A DNA stretch of 59,538 bases from Bacteroidaceae bacterium (GCA_024401225.1 JAKSLM010000013.1:1-59538), one strand, 5' to 3'; shown: positions 1-9,553, counted from the first letter of the stretch. The notes: generated by a model from the letters alone, not told the origin. Numbers and translations: made by a program.

Positions 1-2
1 GC

Positions 3-1466
3 GGAGAGGCAGGCTTCGATGTGACAACAAGCACTACTGCAACCAGCCTGTTCACCACTACCACTGCTGGCACTTATTACGTTGCTGTACCAGCCGGTGT
101 GAAGATGGCAGTCAAGGATGGCAATAACGCTGTGAAATCTACAGGCGAAAGCGGACTCACGGCAGGCAAGTACTACACCCTTACCCTAGATATAGAGCCT
201 TTTACACTTACTGCCTTGCAGGACGGCTCTCAAGTCAAGATTGCTTTCTCTAATTTCCAGTACAAGATATCAAGTGATGATTGGGCAGACTACGCATCTA
301 ATACAACTATAGAAGTTGACAATGGCCAATACGTACAGTTCAGACCAAAGACAGGATCAACAGTCACTGCTGTCAATAGAAGCTTTACGATGACAGGTTC
401 ATTTGCTGCAAGTGGTAACGTGATGTCACTCCTGTCAGGCAATGAGATGGGAGCAAGTGCTTTTTCCGCTTTATTCTCTGGCTGCTCCAGCTTAAAGGAT
501 GCCTCACAATTACAACTTCCTGCAACAACACTGACTTCGTCCTGCTATCAAAAAATGTTCTATAACTGTTCCAATTTGACAGCTGCCCCAGCATCTCTTC
601 CTGCAACTACGTTGGCCAATTACAGTTATAGGCAGATGTTCCAAGGCTGTACAAAATTGGAAACAGCCCCTACAATTAGTGCAACTACGCTGGCTAATGA
701 ATGTTGTTATCAGATGTTCTATAACTGTTCCAATTTGACAACTGCCCCAGCATCTCTTCCTGCAACTACGTTGGCCGAAAACTGTTATACTTCTATGTTC
801 TCTGGCTGTTCAAAATTGACAACTGCCCCTACAATTAGTGCAACTACTCTGGCTCAAAACTGCTGTAAACAAATGTTCTTAAACTGTTCCAATTTGACAA
901 CTGCCCCAGCATCTCTTCCTGCAACTGAACTGGCCGATTACTGTTATTCTTCTATGTTCTATGGCTGTTCAAAATTGGAAACTGCCCCAGCACTTCCTGC
1001 AACTACGCTGGCTAATGAATGTTATTCTTCTATGTTCTATGGCTGTTCAAAATTGGAAACTGCCCCTGCATCTCTTCCTGCAACTACGTTGACTAATAAC
1101 TGTTATTCTTCTATGTTCTCTGGCTGTTCAAGTTTGACAACTGCCCCTACAATTAGTGCAACTACACTGGCCACTAACTGCTGTTATAGAATGTTCTATA
1201 ACTGTTCTAGCTTGCAAAACGCCCCTGAACTTCATGCAACTACACTGGCTTCGTACTGCTATTCGATGATGTTCTACGGTTGCACTAAACTAGAGACAAT
1301 TAGAGTACACTTCACAAGCTGGACAGACGTTAATGGAACCACAAGCTGGGTTTATAATGCTGGTACTAGCGCAACTGGTGCTAAGACCTTCTATTGCCCA
1401 AGTTCACTTCCTAATGAAGAGGGTGATAACTATATCCCAACAGGATGGACAAAGTCGGATATTTAA
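3..1466 (+). CDS. BspA-like repeat surface protein, C-terminal part (5' end outside window)
   Basis: The frame is open to the left edge (it reads G-E-A-G-F-D before the GTG at 21), so the true start lies upstream and the GTG is probably not a start. About residues 135-410 are some ten repeats of roughly 25 residues with the pattern C-Y-x2-M-F-x2-C-S-x-L-x2-A-P-x-L-P-A-T-T-L. This pattern is typical of BspA-type leucine-rich repeat proteins of Bacteroidales, which are secreted or surface-exposed adhesion-type proteins. The repeats are also close to identical at the DNA level, so copy number may vary between strains. The protein ends 'GWTKSDI'; no type IX sorting domain or LPXTG motif is visible. 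The substrate or host ligand cannot be told. Confidence 0.8.
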   Translation, partial: GEAGFDVTTSTTATSLFTTTTAGTYYVAVPAGVKMAVKDGNNAVKSTGESGLTAGKYYTLTLDIEPFTLTALQDGSQVKIAFSNFQYKISSDDWADYASNTTIEVDNGQYVQFRPKTGSTVTAVNRSFTMTGSFAASGNVMSLLSGNEMGASAFSALFSGCSSLKDASQLQLPATTLTSSCYQKMFYNCSNLTAAPASLPATTLANYSYRQMFQGCTKLETAPTISATTLANECCYQMFYNCSNLTTAPASLPATTLAENCYTSMFSGCSKLTTAPTISATTLAQNCCKQMFLNCSNLTTAPASLPATELADYCYSSMFYGCSKLETAPALPATTLANECYSSMFYGCSKLETAPASLPATTLTNNCYSSMFSGCSSLTTAPTISATTLATNCCYRMFYNCSSLQNAPELHATTLASYCYSMMFYGCTKLETIRVHFTSWTDVNGTTSWVYNAGTSATGAKTFYCPSSLPNEEGDNYIPTGWTKSDI

Positions 1467-1526
1467 TATTCCTGACAATCAGTTATTCCTAGCGCAGATG
1501 CATTAGGATAAACCAACATACTCCGA

Positions 1527-1564
1527 GAGAGGGAATCACGCAAACAGCAGCGTGGTTCCCTCTC
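1527..1564. terminator. Strong hairpin after the BspA-like gene
   Basis: GAGAGGGAATCACGC (1527-1541) pairs with GCGTGGTTCCCTCTC (1550-1564) with one mismatch, leaving an 8-base loop. It begins about 60 bases after the stop codon at 1466. No U-run follows, so it is either a weak terminator or an RNA 3'-end stabiliser. Confidence 0.5.
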
Positions 1565-1800
1565 ATCTATCTTATTCATCCGTTCGATCATGAACATTCG
1601 AGAATGGGGAACGCCCCCAGCCATGAATATCACACAAGAAGCGTCACAGCGTAACAGCGTCACACGTAACATTAAGAAAAAAAGTGGGGGGATGGTAGTT
1701 TTTTTAGCCTTGAAGGGAGAACGGTCGAAGGGGGGGGAAGGCGGTTCCTTTTAAGTAAAGAAGTAATAAGTATGAAGTAAGAGCAATGGTAGGGAAAACT

Positions 1801-1854
1801 CCTTGCAAGGACTTCATCGATTCCTTGCAAGGAGTTGGCGATGTCCTTGCAAGG
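1801..1854. repeat. Three CCTTGCAAGG palindromes with 22-base period
   Basis: The palindrome CCTTGCAAGG starts at exactly 1801, 1823 and 1845. The third copy is followed by AGTTGCCCTACTTCTTAC. A diverged version with the same period lies at 58339-58392, followed by the related ATTTGCCCAGCCTCTTAC. This is a dispersed repeat family of unknown role. Confidence 0.8.
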
Positions 1855-1952
1855 AGTTGCCCTACTTCTTACTATAGAATCAAGAGCCACCGGGATAGGT
1901 ACCATTGGCACGTTCACATAATCCATGAGAGTCCCCCATAATCACTTATTTC

Positions 1953-2022
1953 GAACACAGATTCAAAGGATTTATGGGATAAGAACGTTTGTTTATCTGT
2001 AGAATCAGTGAAATCTGTGTTC
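1953..2022. repeat. Inner inverted repeat GAACACAGATT / AATCTGTGTTC
   Basis: GAACACAGATT at 1953-1963 and its exact reverse complement at 2012-2022 are separated by 48 bases. Sequences resembling 'AATCTGTGTTC' recur in intergenic DNA of many bacteria, so this is probably a dispersed intergenic repeat rather than a specific operator. Confidence 0.6.
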
Positions 2023-2225
2023 AAAAAAAACGATGCACCTACACTCATTTTTTCTTAATGTTACGTGTTACGCTGTTACGCTTTGCAAAAATTCACGACA
2101 AGAACATGGTGTCCCCTTCTCGAAAGCAAGTTTTTGAAAAAAAAATAAAAAAAAATTGCATTATCCTGTAATAAATGCGAAACACGTGCGTCTAAGGAAT
2201 AAAAAACAATCGAAAAAACAAAGAG

Positions 2226-2702
2226 ATGAAAACAAACGAACTTGGATTTGCCAGGTTGGTAAGAGAGAACAAAAGCACGATATACACCGTGTGCTACATG
2301 TTCTCGAAGGATGAAGATGAAGTCAACGACCTCTTTCAGGACATCCTCATCAACCTATGGAAAGGATTCGAATCCTTCCGCAACGACAGCACAGTCAGCA
2401 CTTGGATATACCGTGTGGCACTTAACACCTGCATATCGGCTGACAGAAAGAAGAAACGCAGAGGCACTACCATTCCACTCACCATGGAGGCAAACCTCTA
2501 CACCGACAGCGATGCCGACACGAAGCAGGTACAGCAGTTGCGCGATCGCATCAACCGCCTCGGCATGGTGGATAGGGCTATCATACTTATGTGGCTTGAA
2601 AACATGTCGTACGATGAGATAGCCAGTGTAGTCGGAATCTCACCACAAAATGTGGGAGTCAAGCTATTCCGAATCAAGGAGCAACTCAAAAGCATGAAAT
2701 AA
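2226..2702 (+). CDS. ECF-type RNA polymerase sigma factor
   Basis: A 158-residue protein with the two-domain layout of extracytoplasmic-function sigma factors. Region 2 is at about residues 10-75 (with 'DLFQDILINLWKGFESF', the core-binding helix), and region 4 is at about 100-155 (helix-turn-helix 'SYDEIASVVGISPQNVGVKL'). It should direct RNA polymerase to a small regulon. The next gene (2772) encodes a four-helix membrane protein and may be its regulator; no classical anti-sigma zinc motif is present. The start ATG follows an A-rich, poorly ribosome-binding leader, as usual in Bacteroidota. The 35-base inverted repeat ends about 140 bases upstream. Confidence 0.9.
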   Translation: MKTNELGFARLVRENKSTIYTVCYMFSKDEDEVNDLFQDILINLWKGFESFRNDSTVSTWIYRVALNTCISADRKKKRRGTTIPLTMEANLYTDSDADTKQVQQLRDRINRLGMVDRAIILMWLENMSYDEIASVVGISPQNVGVKLFRIKEQLKSMK

Positions 2703-2771
2703 GGTAGTCGCCTCAAAAAAAAACACACATACAATTATTTCCTATAACAATCTATAACAAAACTTACTATT

Positions 2772-3347
2772 ATGGAAGATATGAATTTCGACGAGATGCG
2801 CAATCAGATTGCAATCCTCAAAAACAAGATAGACAACGAAAGCATCATAAGTGACAAACTGATGCGCAACGTATTGAAAACAAAGGCAGGTGCCTTCCGT
2901 CGCAACCAGAGGATCAAGATGATATGTGGAGCATACACTATACTCTCTGCACCGTACATTTTCCATTCAATGCTTGGTCTGCCATGGGCATTCGTCATAG
3001 CTACAGGAATATTCATTGCTATCTGCATTGCATGCACACTCTACATTTACACACCTGTTGCAGATAGCAACATGATGAACGGCGACCTACTCGAAGTGGC
3101 AAGAAAAATGGAAACATTCAAGAAGCACCAGATGACATGGAACATCATCGGTTTTCCATTGGCATTCGCATGGTTTGGATATCTTATTTACAATTTATAC
3201 CACACTACCAGCATTGATCCTGAGTTAATAAAAGCCATGATATACGGCTCCAGCGCAGGACTATTCATAGGACTATGCCTTGCATTCAAGATGCTCTACA
3301 AGGCTAACAAAGCTGCAAACGAGATAATAGAGCAGATAGAAGGGTAA
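2772..3347 (+). CDS. Membrane protein paired with the ECF sigma factor
   Basis: A 191-residue protein of unknown function. Residues 1-55 are polar and helical ('MNFDEMRNQIAILKNKID', coiled-coil-like). Four hydrophobic helices follow, at about 57-78, 81-100, 121-145 and 155-178, and a short charged tail ends the protein. It starts 69 bases after the sigma gene, so the two are probably co-transcribed, and a terminator follows at 3412. The placement suggests a membrane regulator or a target of the sigma factor; that role is inferred from position only. Confidence 0.75.
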   Translation: MEDMNFDEMRNQIAILKNKIDNESIISDKLMRNVLKTKAGAFRRNQRIKMICGAYTILSAPYIFHSMLGLPWAFVIATGIFIAICIACTLYIYTPVADSNMMNGDLLEVARKMETFKKHQMTWNIIGFPLAFAWFGYLIYNLYHTTSIDPELIKAMIYGSSAGLFIGLCLAFKMLYKANKAANEIIEQIEG

Positions 3348-3411
3348 TGTAAACGGATGTTTCAAATCCACAAATAAATTTAAGATTTGCGCGCACACGT
3401 AAGTCTTTTAT

Positions 3412-3443
3412 GGAAGCAGTAATCAAAAACTGCTTCCTTTTTT
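3412..3443 (+). terminator. Rho-independent terminator after the sigma/membrane pair
   Basis: GGAAGCAGT (3412-3420) pairs perfectly with ACTGCTTCC (3429-3437) around an 8-base loop and is followed by six T (3438-3443). Confidence 0.85.
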
Positions 3444-3465
3444 CGCATATATGAAATATTATCAC

Positions 3466-3473
3466 TATCTTTG
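3466..3473 (+). promoter_or_regulatory. Bacteroidota promoter for rfbD
   Basis: TATCTTTG matches TAnnTTTG exactly. TTTC at 3441-3444 can serve as the -33 element (21-base spacer). Transcription would start about 3480, giving a leader of about 17 bases before the ATG at 3497. Confidence 0.7.
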
Positions 3474-3496
3474 CACTTCAAATTAGAACTATACTT

Positions 3497-4387
3497 ATGG
3501 CAAAGAATATACTTGTAACCGGATGCAACGGTCAGCTCGGCAATGAAATGCAATTGCTTGCTAAAGCAAATGATCAATACGAATGGTACTTTACTGATGT
3601 GATGTTCCCTGAAGGTACCGAACTTGGCGGCAAATACCAGAAACTTGACATCACAAATGAAGCTGAAGTCAACGAGTTTGTAGATAAGAATGCTATTGAC
3701 TGCATCGTAAACTGTGCAGCATTTACCGCAGTCGATAAGGCAGAAAGCAATGAGGACTTTTGCAATCTGCTCAACAACATTGCCCCTGGATATCTGGCGA
3801 AGGCAGTAGGCAAGCGCAACGGATGCATGGTACAGGTAAGTACAGACTATGTATTTGACGGAACCAGCCATAAGCCTGTGACTGAAGATCTTCCAACTTG
3901 TCCTAACTCCGTGTATGGCAGAACAAAACTTGCTGGTGAGGAAAGCGTAAAGGCTGGATGCCAGCAGTACATCATAATTCGCACAGCGTGGCTTTACAGC
4001 ACATTCGGCAACAATTTCGTAAAGACCATGATACGCCTGGGCAAGGAGAAGCCTGAACTCGGCGTCATTTTCGACCAAGTAGGAACTCCAACCTATGCAC
4101 GCGATCTCGCAGTTGCAATCATGACTGCCATCAACAAGGGCATCGTACCTGGAATTTACCACTTCTCCAACGAAGGTGTCATTTCATGGTATGACTTCAC
4201 CAAGGCAATACATCGCATTGCAGGTATCACAGGCTGCAGGGTTAAACCGCTTCACACAGAAGAATACCCTACCCCTGCTGCCCGTCCACACTATTCTGTA
4301 CTCGACAAGACAAAGATCAAGCAGACATACGGCATTGAGATTCCTTATTGGGAGGATAGTCTTGCTGAATGCATCAGCCAACTCTAA
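3497..4387 (+). CDS. rfbD: dTDP-4-dehydrorhamnose reductase
   Basis: A 296-residue NAD(P)-binding Rossmann protein of the extended SDR class. The nucleotide motif 'GCNGQLGNE' is at residues 8-16. The catalytic region has '[10 protein letters not shown]' followed by the Y-x3-K motif in '[10 protein letters not shown]'. It makes the last step of dTDP-L-rhamnose synthesis for surface polysaccharides. The length is normal. The other rml genes are not beside it; the next gene is prfC, 26 bases on and probably co-transcribed. Confidence 0.93.
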   Translation: MAKNILVTGCNGQLGNEMQLLAKANDQYEWYFTDVMFPEGTELGGKYQKLDITNEAEVNEFVDKNAIDCIVNCAAFTAVDKAESNEDFCNLLNNIAPGYLAKAVGKRNGCMVQVSTDYVFDGTSHKPVTEDLPTCPNSVYGRTKLAGEESVKAGCQQYIIIRTAWLYSTFGNNFVKTMIRLGKEKPELGVIFDQVGTPTYARDLAVAIMTAINKGIVPGIYHFSNEGVISWYDFTKAIHRIAGITGCRVKPLHTEEYPTPAARPHYSVLDKTKIKQTYGIEIPYWEDSLAECISQL

Positions 4388-4413
4388 CAAAAAAAAGAAC
4401 AATCAGTAACTTT

Positions 4414-6015
4414 ATGAACGAAATAGAAAGAAGAAGAACGTTTGCGATCATCTCGCACCCGGATGCCGGTAAGACTACGCTGACAGAGAAGCTGCTCCTG
4501 TTTGGAGGTCAGATACAGGTGGCGGGTGCCGTAAAGAGCAACAAGATAAAGAAGACTGCCACATCGGACTGGATGGAGATAGAGAAGCAGCGCGGTATCT
4601 CGGTAAGTACATCCGTGATGGAGTTTGACTACACTCCACAGGGCAAGGAGGCACCTGCTGGCGATGCTGGTCTGTACAAGGTGAACATCCTTGACACTCC
4701 TGGTCACCAGGACTTCGCCGAGGATACGTTCCGCACACTTACAGCGGTGGATAGCTGCATCATCGTGATAGACGGAGCAAAGGGTGTGGAGGCTCAGACA
4801 CGCAAACTGATGACCGTGTGCCGTATGAGAAAGACTCCTGTCATCGTGTTCATCAACAAGATGGACCGCGAGGGCAAGGACCCATTCGACCTTCTGGACG
4901 AGGTGGAGAATGAGCTGCAGATTCATGTACGCCCATTGTCGTGGCCTATCAACCAGGGTGCGAAGTTCAAGGGTGTATACAATATATACGAGAACAACCT
5001 CAATCTCTTCACGCCTAACAAGCAGGTGGTGACTGAGAAGGTGAACGTGGACATCAACTCATCGAAACTTGACGAAATGGTGGGCGAACAGGATGCTGAG
5101 AAGCTGCGCGAGGACCTTGAGATGATAGATGGCGTGTATGAGCCATTCGATCCGCAGACTTACCTCGATGCTGACATTGCCCCAGTATTCTTCGGATCAG
5201 CACTTAACAACTTCGGTGTGCAGGAGTTGCTGGACTGCTTCGTAGAGATTGCACCAAACCCACGACCTACAACGGCTGAGGAGCGACTCGTGAAGCCAGA
5301 AGAACCTAAGTTCACCGGATTCATATTCAAGATTACGGCAAACATCGATCCGAACCACCGCAGCTGTACTGCTTTCTGCAAGATATGTTCGGGAAAGTTC
5401 GTTCGCAATGCTCCATACCTCCACGTACGCAATGGCAAGACTGTGCGCTTCTCAAGCCCAACACAGTTTATGGCTCAGAAGAAGTCGACCATCGACGAGG
5501 CTTACCCAGGCGACATCATCGGTTTGCCGGACAACGGAATATTCAAGATCGGCGATACGCTCACAGAAGGTGAGCAGCTTCACTTCAAGGGACTGCCATC
5601 GTTCTCGCCTGAGATGTTCAAGTACATCGAGAATGCAGACCCGATGAAGACTAAGCAGTTGGAAAAGGGTATCAACCAGCTCATGGATGAGGGTGTAGCT
5701 CAGTTGTTTATCAACCAGTTCAACGGCCGCAAGATCATCGGTACAGTAGGACAGCTTCAGTTTGAGGTGATCCAGTACCGTCTTGAGAACGAATACAACG
5801 CAAAGTGCCGTTGGGAGCCTATCTCGCTCTACAAGGCTTGCTGGATAGAAAGCGACGACGAAGCTGAGCTTGAGGCGTTCAAGAAGCGCAAGTATCAGTA
5901 CATGGCCAAGGATAAGGACGGAAGAGATGTGTTCCTCGCCGACTCTGGCTATGTGCTCCAGATGGCACAGCAGGATTTCAAGAACATCAAGTTCCACTTT
6001 ACAAGCGAGTTTTAG
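4414..6015 (+). CDS. prfC: Peptide chain release factor 3
   Basis: A 533-residue translational GTPase, close to the usual RF3 length. Start: the ATG at 4414 ('[20 protein letters not shown]') gives the RF3 N-terminus; an earlier in-frame ATG at 4369 would overlap rfbD and add non-family sequence. G1 is 'HPDAGKTT', G3 'DTPGHQDF' and G4 'NKMD', all canonical including the catalytic His. RF3 removes RF1/RF2 from the ribosome after peptide release. It is followed after 8 bases by the tsaC-like gene. Confidence 0.95.
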   Translation: MNEIERRRTFAIISHPDAGKTTLTEKLLLFGGQIQVAGAVKSNKIKKTATSDWMEIEKQRGISVSTSVMEFDYTPQGKEAPAGDAGLYKVNILDTPGHQDFAEDTFRTLTAVDSCIIVIDGAKGVEAQTRKLMTVCRMRKTPVIVFINKMDREGKDPFDLLDEVENELQIHVRPLSWPINQGAKFKGVYNIYENNLNLFTPNKQVVTEKVNVDINSSKLDEMVGEQDAEKLREDLEMIDGVYEPFDPQTYLDADIAPVFFGSALNNFGVQELLDCFVEIAPNPRPTTAEERLVKPEEPKFTGFIFKITANIDPNHRSCTAFCKICSGKFVRNAPYLHVRNGKTVRFSSPTQFMAQKKSTIDEAYPGDIIGLPDNGIFKIGDTLTEGEQLHFKGLPSFSPEMFKYIENADPMKTKQLEKGINQLMDEGVAQLFINQFNGRKIIGTVGQLQFEVIQYRLENEYNAKCRWEPISLYKACWIESDDEAELEAFKKRKYQYMAKDKDGRDVFLADSGYVLQMAQQDFKNIKFHFTSEF

Positions 6016-6023
6016 AAAGACCT

Positions 6024-6590
6024 ATGTTACAGGATGAAGTAAAGAAGGCAGTTGAGGTATTGAAGGCTGGAGGCGTGATACTCTACCCTACCGATACCGT
6101 ATGGGGAATAGGTTGCGATGCTACCAATCCCGAAGCCGTGAAGAAAGTATATGCCATCAAGCGCAGAGACGACAGTAAGGCACTTATCAGTTTGGTCGAC
6201 AGCGATGTAAGACTACAAAGGTATGTGCGCAACGTGGCCGATGTGACTTGGGACATGATAGAACTGAGCGAGAAACCGCTTACCATCATCTTTGACAAGG
6301 TGACAGGACTGGCTCCAAACCTCATTGCCGAGGATGGCAGCGCTGGAATACGCGTCACTCGCGAGGAGTTCAGCAAGGAGCTGTGCTTCCGCTTCCAAAA
6401 GCCTATAGTCTCGACATCTGCCAACATCAGCGGCGAACCTACTGCCTTAACATACGACGAGATAAGCGACGAGATAAAGGATGCCGTGGACTACATCGTG
6501 AAGTACAACAGGCAATGCAAGGAGAAGCATAAGCCTTCGTCAATCATTAAGATGAGCGCGAATGGACAGTTCTCGATTATAAGAGAGTAG
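6024..6590 (+). CDS. tsaC: Sua5/YciO/YrdC family L-threonylcarbamoyladenylate synthase
   Basis: A 188-residue single-domain YrdC protein with 'YPTDTVWGIGCDA' near residues 22-34, 'KRRDDSKALISLV' and the 'STSANISGEPT' loop near 132-142. These line the ATP/threonylcarbamate pocket in this family. It makes threonylcarbamoyl-AMP for the t6A modification of tRNAs that read ANN codons. It lacks the C-terminal Sua5 domain, so it is TsaC-like; the paralogue YciO cannot be fully excluded. The start is 8 bases after prfC. Confidence 0.85.
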   Translation: MLQDEVKKAVEVLKAGGVILYPTDTVWGIGCDATNPEAVKKVYAIKRRDDSKALISLVDSDVRLQRYVRNVADVTWDMIELSEKPLTIIFDKVTGLAPNLIAEDGSAGIRVTREEFSKELCFRFQKPIVSTSANISGEPTALTYDEISDEIKDAVDYIVKYNRQCKEKHKPSSIIKMSANGQFSIIRE

Positions 6591-6635
6591 AGGGGAGAGG
6601 TTAGAGGAGATAGGTTAAAGGTTAGAGGTTAAAGC
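6591..6635. repeat. Purine-rich GGTTAGAGGTTAAAG simple repeat
   Basis: The gap between the tsaC-like gene and the CLC gene is mostly degenerate copies of GGTTARAGG. Fifteen bases (6620-6634) recur exactly, in the other orientation, inside the coding region of the island primase (within 44146-44180). Confidence 0.7.
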
Positions 6636-6645
6636 AAGGATATTT

Positions 6646-8454
6646 ATGTTTTGGGGATTCAGACGAAAAGAGTTGACCTTCCTTAACACCGTAACGGAAT
6701 GGGTTAAGGATGGGCGCACGCAGAAGCAGGTTATCATGATCATCAGTCTCATGGTAGGCTTGGTCTGTGGCCTGTCTGCCTTCGTGCTGAAAACTATCAT
6801 CGAGGAGATAAAGCATTTCCTCACGTCCGAATTCATCGCAACCGAAACCAACTGGCTGTACTTCCTCTATCCTGCTATCGGTATCGCCATCACCGCCCTC
6901 TTTGTCAAGTATATAGTAAGAGGCGACATCAGTCATGGTGTGACAAAGATCCTGTACTCCATGGCACGAGGCCGAAGCCGCATCAAATCGCACAATCGCT
7001 GGTCGAGCATCATCGCATCGGCCATAACCATCGGATTCGGAGGATCGGTAGGAGCCGAGGCACCTATCGTACTTACTGGCTCGGCATGGGGATCGGACTT
7101 CGGCAAACGCTTCCACCTGCCTCCAAACAGCATCATGCTCCTTGTAGGATGCGGTGCTGCAGGTGCAGTATCAGCAGTATTCAAGGCTCCGATTGCCGGA
7201 CTCATGTTTGTCATCGAGGTATTGATGCTTGAACTCAACATGTCGTCCCTGCTTCCATTGCTTGTGTCAAGCATCACCGCAGTATGTGTTTCATACGGAC
7301 TCTACGGCATGGATCCGCAGTTTGACTTCAGCATGTCAAAAGCATTTTCGATCGATGTCATCCCTGGATGCATCCTGCTTGGTGTGTGTTGCGGACTCAT
7401 CTCCCTGTACTTCACCAGAGCCATGAACTGGTTTGAGGGAATATTCGGAAAGATAAAGAAGAAGCGATATAAGTTCGTGCTTGGAGCATCGGTGCTTGGT
7501 ATACTCATATTCTTCTTCCCGGCAATGTACGGAGAGGGATATGACGTTATCAACCAACTGATCAACGACGCAAAGCCTGAGGAAATCCTGCACAACTCCA
7601 TCTTCTACGGAGACGAGCAGAACCTCCTGATCTATCTTGGATTCGTATTGATGTTCAAGGTCTTCGCTACCACAGCCACTAATGGTGGTGGCGGATGTGG
7701 TGGAACATTTGCCCCAAGCCTCTTCTTAGGATGCATAGCAGGATTCCTGTTTGCCCACATCTGGGATGGAGCGTTCGGCCTGGTATTAGGCAACACGTTC
7801 TACCTCGCTTCACGCAACTGCGGCCTATACGGAATGGCAGGCCTCATGTCGGGTGTGATGCATGCTCCACTCACGGGCATCTTCCTCATTGCAGAACTTA
7901 CCGGTGGATACAACCTTTTCGTTCCGCTGATGATAGTATCGGCAGTCTCCTACCTAACTATCAATGTGTTCGAGCCTCACAGCATCTACGCCTACCGTCT
8001 TGCACGAAGGGGCGAGCTGCTGACTCACAATAAAGACAAGGCCATCCTGACAGTACTCAGCATGGAGTCGCTCATAGAGAAGGACTACCGTACGCTGAAC
8101 ATCGACATGGATCTTGGCAAGATGACCGTTGAAATATCGAAAGCACATAGAAACATATTCCCTGTGATCGACAGAGCTGGCAAATTTGCAGGAGTAGTAT
8201 CGCTCGACTCCGTACGCAAGTACATCTTCCGCCCAGAACTGTATCACAAATACTTCGTGACATCATTCATGAAGGAACCTCCATCGCTTCTCAACACCAA
8301 CGACACGCTCGAAACGGTAACGAAGAAGTTTGAGGAGACTGGGGCATGGAACCTCCCTGTGGTGGATGAGGAGATGCGCTACATGGGCTTCATAAGCCGC
8401 AGCGGACTGTTCAATTCATATCGACAGACGCTTATCAAGTTCTCACAGGAGTAA
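6646..8454 (+). CDS. CLC family chloride channel/transporter with CBS domains
   Basis: A 602-residue integral membrane protein. The CLC core fills residues 25-430, with 'GAEAP' at 136-140 (E138 corresponds to the gating glutamate of GKEGP in E. coli ClcA) and a 'GGTFAPSLFLG' GxFxP signature. Where E. coli ClcA has Glu203, the proton glutamate, this protein reads 'FVIEVL', placing Val192 there as in known CLC channels. A CBS pair fills about 455-595 and probably senses nucleotides. It may therefore be a chloride channel or a weakly coupled antiporter. It stands 55 bases after the tsaC-like gene, behind the purine-rich repeat. Confidence 0.88.
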   Translation: MFWGFRRKELTFLNTVTEWVKDGRTQKQVIMIISLMVGLVCGLSAFVLKTIIEEIKHFLTSEFIATETNWLYFLYPAIGIAITALFVKYIVRGDISHGVTKILYSMARGRSRIKSHNRWSSIIASAITIGFGGSVGAEAPIVLTGSAWGSDFGKRFHLPPNSIMLLVGCGAAGAVSAVFKAPIAGLMFVIEVLMLELNMSSLLPLLVSSITAVCVSYGLYGMDPQFDFSMSKAFSIDVIPGCILLGVCCGLISLYFTRAMNWFEGIFGKIKKKRYKFVLGASVLGILIFFFPAMYGEGYDVINQLINDAKPEEILHNSIFYGDEQNLLIYLGFVLMFKVFATTATNGGGGCGGTFAPSLFLGCIAGFLFAHIWDGAFGLVLGNTFYLASRNCGLYGMAGLMSGVMHAPLTGIFLIAELTGGYNLFVPLMIVSAVSYLTINVFEPHSIYAYRLARRGELLTHNKDKAILTVLSMESLIEKDYRTLNIDMDLGKMTVEISKAHRNIFPVIDRAGKFAGVVSLDSVRKYIFRPELYHKYFVTSFMKEPPSLLNTNDTLETVTKKFEETGAWNLPVVDEEMRYMGFISRSGLFNSYRQTLIKFSQE

Positions 8455-8498
8455 CATCTTCATAGTGCATTCGCACAAAGACTTAGAATCAGAACAGT

Positions 8499-9461
8499 AT
8501 GACAAAAGAAGAATTCAGAATAGTATACATGGGAACTCCCGACTTCGCAGTCGAGAGCCTTAAAGCACTTGTGGAAGGAGGATACAACGTGGTAGCAGTA
8601 GTCACCATGCCCGACAAACCGATGGGCAGACATGGCAGCGTGCTGCAACCAAGTCCGGTGAAGCAATACGCCCTGGAGAAGGGATTGAAGATTATGCAAC
8701 CGGAGAAGCTTAAGGATCCAGCCTTCGTTGAGGAACTGAGAGCGCTGAAAGCCGACCTTCAGATCGTGGTTGCATTCCGCATGCTTCCAGAGGTAGTGTG
8801 GAGCATGCCTCCTTACGGCACATTCAATGCTCACGCATCATTGCTCCCAAAGTACAGAGGTGCTGCACCTATCAACTGGGCTGTGATAAACGGCGATACC
8901 GAAACAGGAATCACCACCTTCATGCTAAAACATGAGATAGACACCGGTGACATTATCGATCAGGTTCGCATTCCAATCGCAGAAACCGATAACGTGGAGA
9001 TAGTTCACGACCGACTGATGGAACTGAGTGGCAAACTGGTAACAAAAACTGTTGACAGCATTATCAATGGCACATTCAAGACTACTCCGCAGGATAGCAT
9101 AGAAAATGCAGAGTTGACTCCCGCTCCAAAGATATTCAGAGACACTTGCCGCATAAACTGGAACCAGCCAGCCAAGAAAGTGTACGACTTCATTCGCGGT
9201 TTGAGTCCCTACCCTGCAGCATGGACCACTTTGGATGGAAAATCCGTAAAGATATATGAGGCAGGCATTGAACACAATGCACCAGCTGATGCAAGCTTGC
9301 CATGCGGAAGCATCATGTGCGATGGAAAGACATACCTGAAAGTGAAGGCTGAGGATGCGTGGCTATCGATTCACATGCTTCAACTCGAGGGCAAGAAGCG
9401 AATGCCTGTTGCCGACTTGCTTCGAGGCGCAAAATTCGGGGCAGATGCCCGCTTTGAATAA
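8499..9461 (+). CDS. fmt: Methionyl-tRNA formyltransferase
   Basis: A 320-residue protein of the usual length. The formyltransferase domain (residues 5-185) has 'YMGTPDFAVESL' near the start and the folate-binding signature 'HASLLPKYRGAAPINWA' near residue 110. A C-terminal OB-like domain follows ('INWNQPAKKVYDFIRGLSP' onward). It formylates the initiator Met-tRNA. A good terminator at 9494 ends the run of genes from 3497. Confidence 0.95.
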   Translation: MTKEEFRIVYMGTPDFAVESLKALVEGGYNVVAVVTMPDKPMGRHGSVLQPSPVKQYALEKGLKIMQPEKLKDPAFVEELRALKADLQIVVAFRMLPEVVWSMPPYGTFNAHASLLPKYRGAAPINWAVINGDTETGITTFMLKHEIDTGDIIDQVRIPIAETDNVEIVHDRLMELSGKLVTKTVDSIINGTFKTTPQDSIENAELTPAPKIFRDTCRINWNQPAKKVYDFIRGLSPYPAAWTTLDGKSVKIYEAGIEHNAPADASLPCGSIMCDGKTYLKVKAEDAWLSIHMLQLEGKKRMPVADLLRGAKFGADARFE

Positions 9462-9493
9462 GGTAATAACGTACATTACGGATATAAATTGTG

Positions 9494-9532
9494 CTCCAGA
9501 TGCAAAAAAATTGCGTCTGGAGTTGTTTTTTT
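9494..9532 (+). terminator. Terminator after fmt
   Basis: CTCCAGA (9494-9500) pairs with TCTGGAG (9516-9522), with inner GCAA/TTGC pairing and an A-rich loop. TTGTTTTTTT follows. Confidence 0.85.
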
Positions 9533-9545
9533 CATAAATAATTGC

Positions 9546-9553
9546 TTACTTTG
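9546..9553 (+). promoter_or_regulatory. Promoter for the second ECF sigma gene
   Basis: TTACTTTG matches TAnnTTTG at 7 of 8 positions, and GTTG at 9522-9525 lies 20 bases upstream. The leader to the ATG at 9638 would be about 80 bases. Confidence 0.5.

Larger units (their letters stand above)
1648..2082. repeat. 35-base inverted repeat enclosing 365 bases
   Basis: Bases 1648-1682 and 2048-2082 are inverted copies of each other, matching at 34 of 35 positions. Outside the arms weaker similarity continues (TTCGAGAA-GGGGA-like sequence near 1598-1612 and 2115-2126). The enclosed DNA has no convincing gene. It holds the 22-base-period CCTTGCAAGG repeats (1801-1854) and a smaller inverted repeat (1953-2022). 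It could be a non-autonomous MITE-like element or an invertible segment; no recombinase gene is nearby. Confidence 0.7.

Noticed and set aside
1672-1926. 84-codon minus-strand frame across the CCTTGCAAGG repeats.
   Set aside because: The peptide is a translation of the DNA repeat, with no start context or homologous look.
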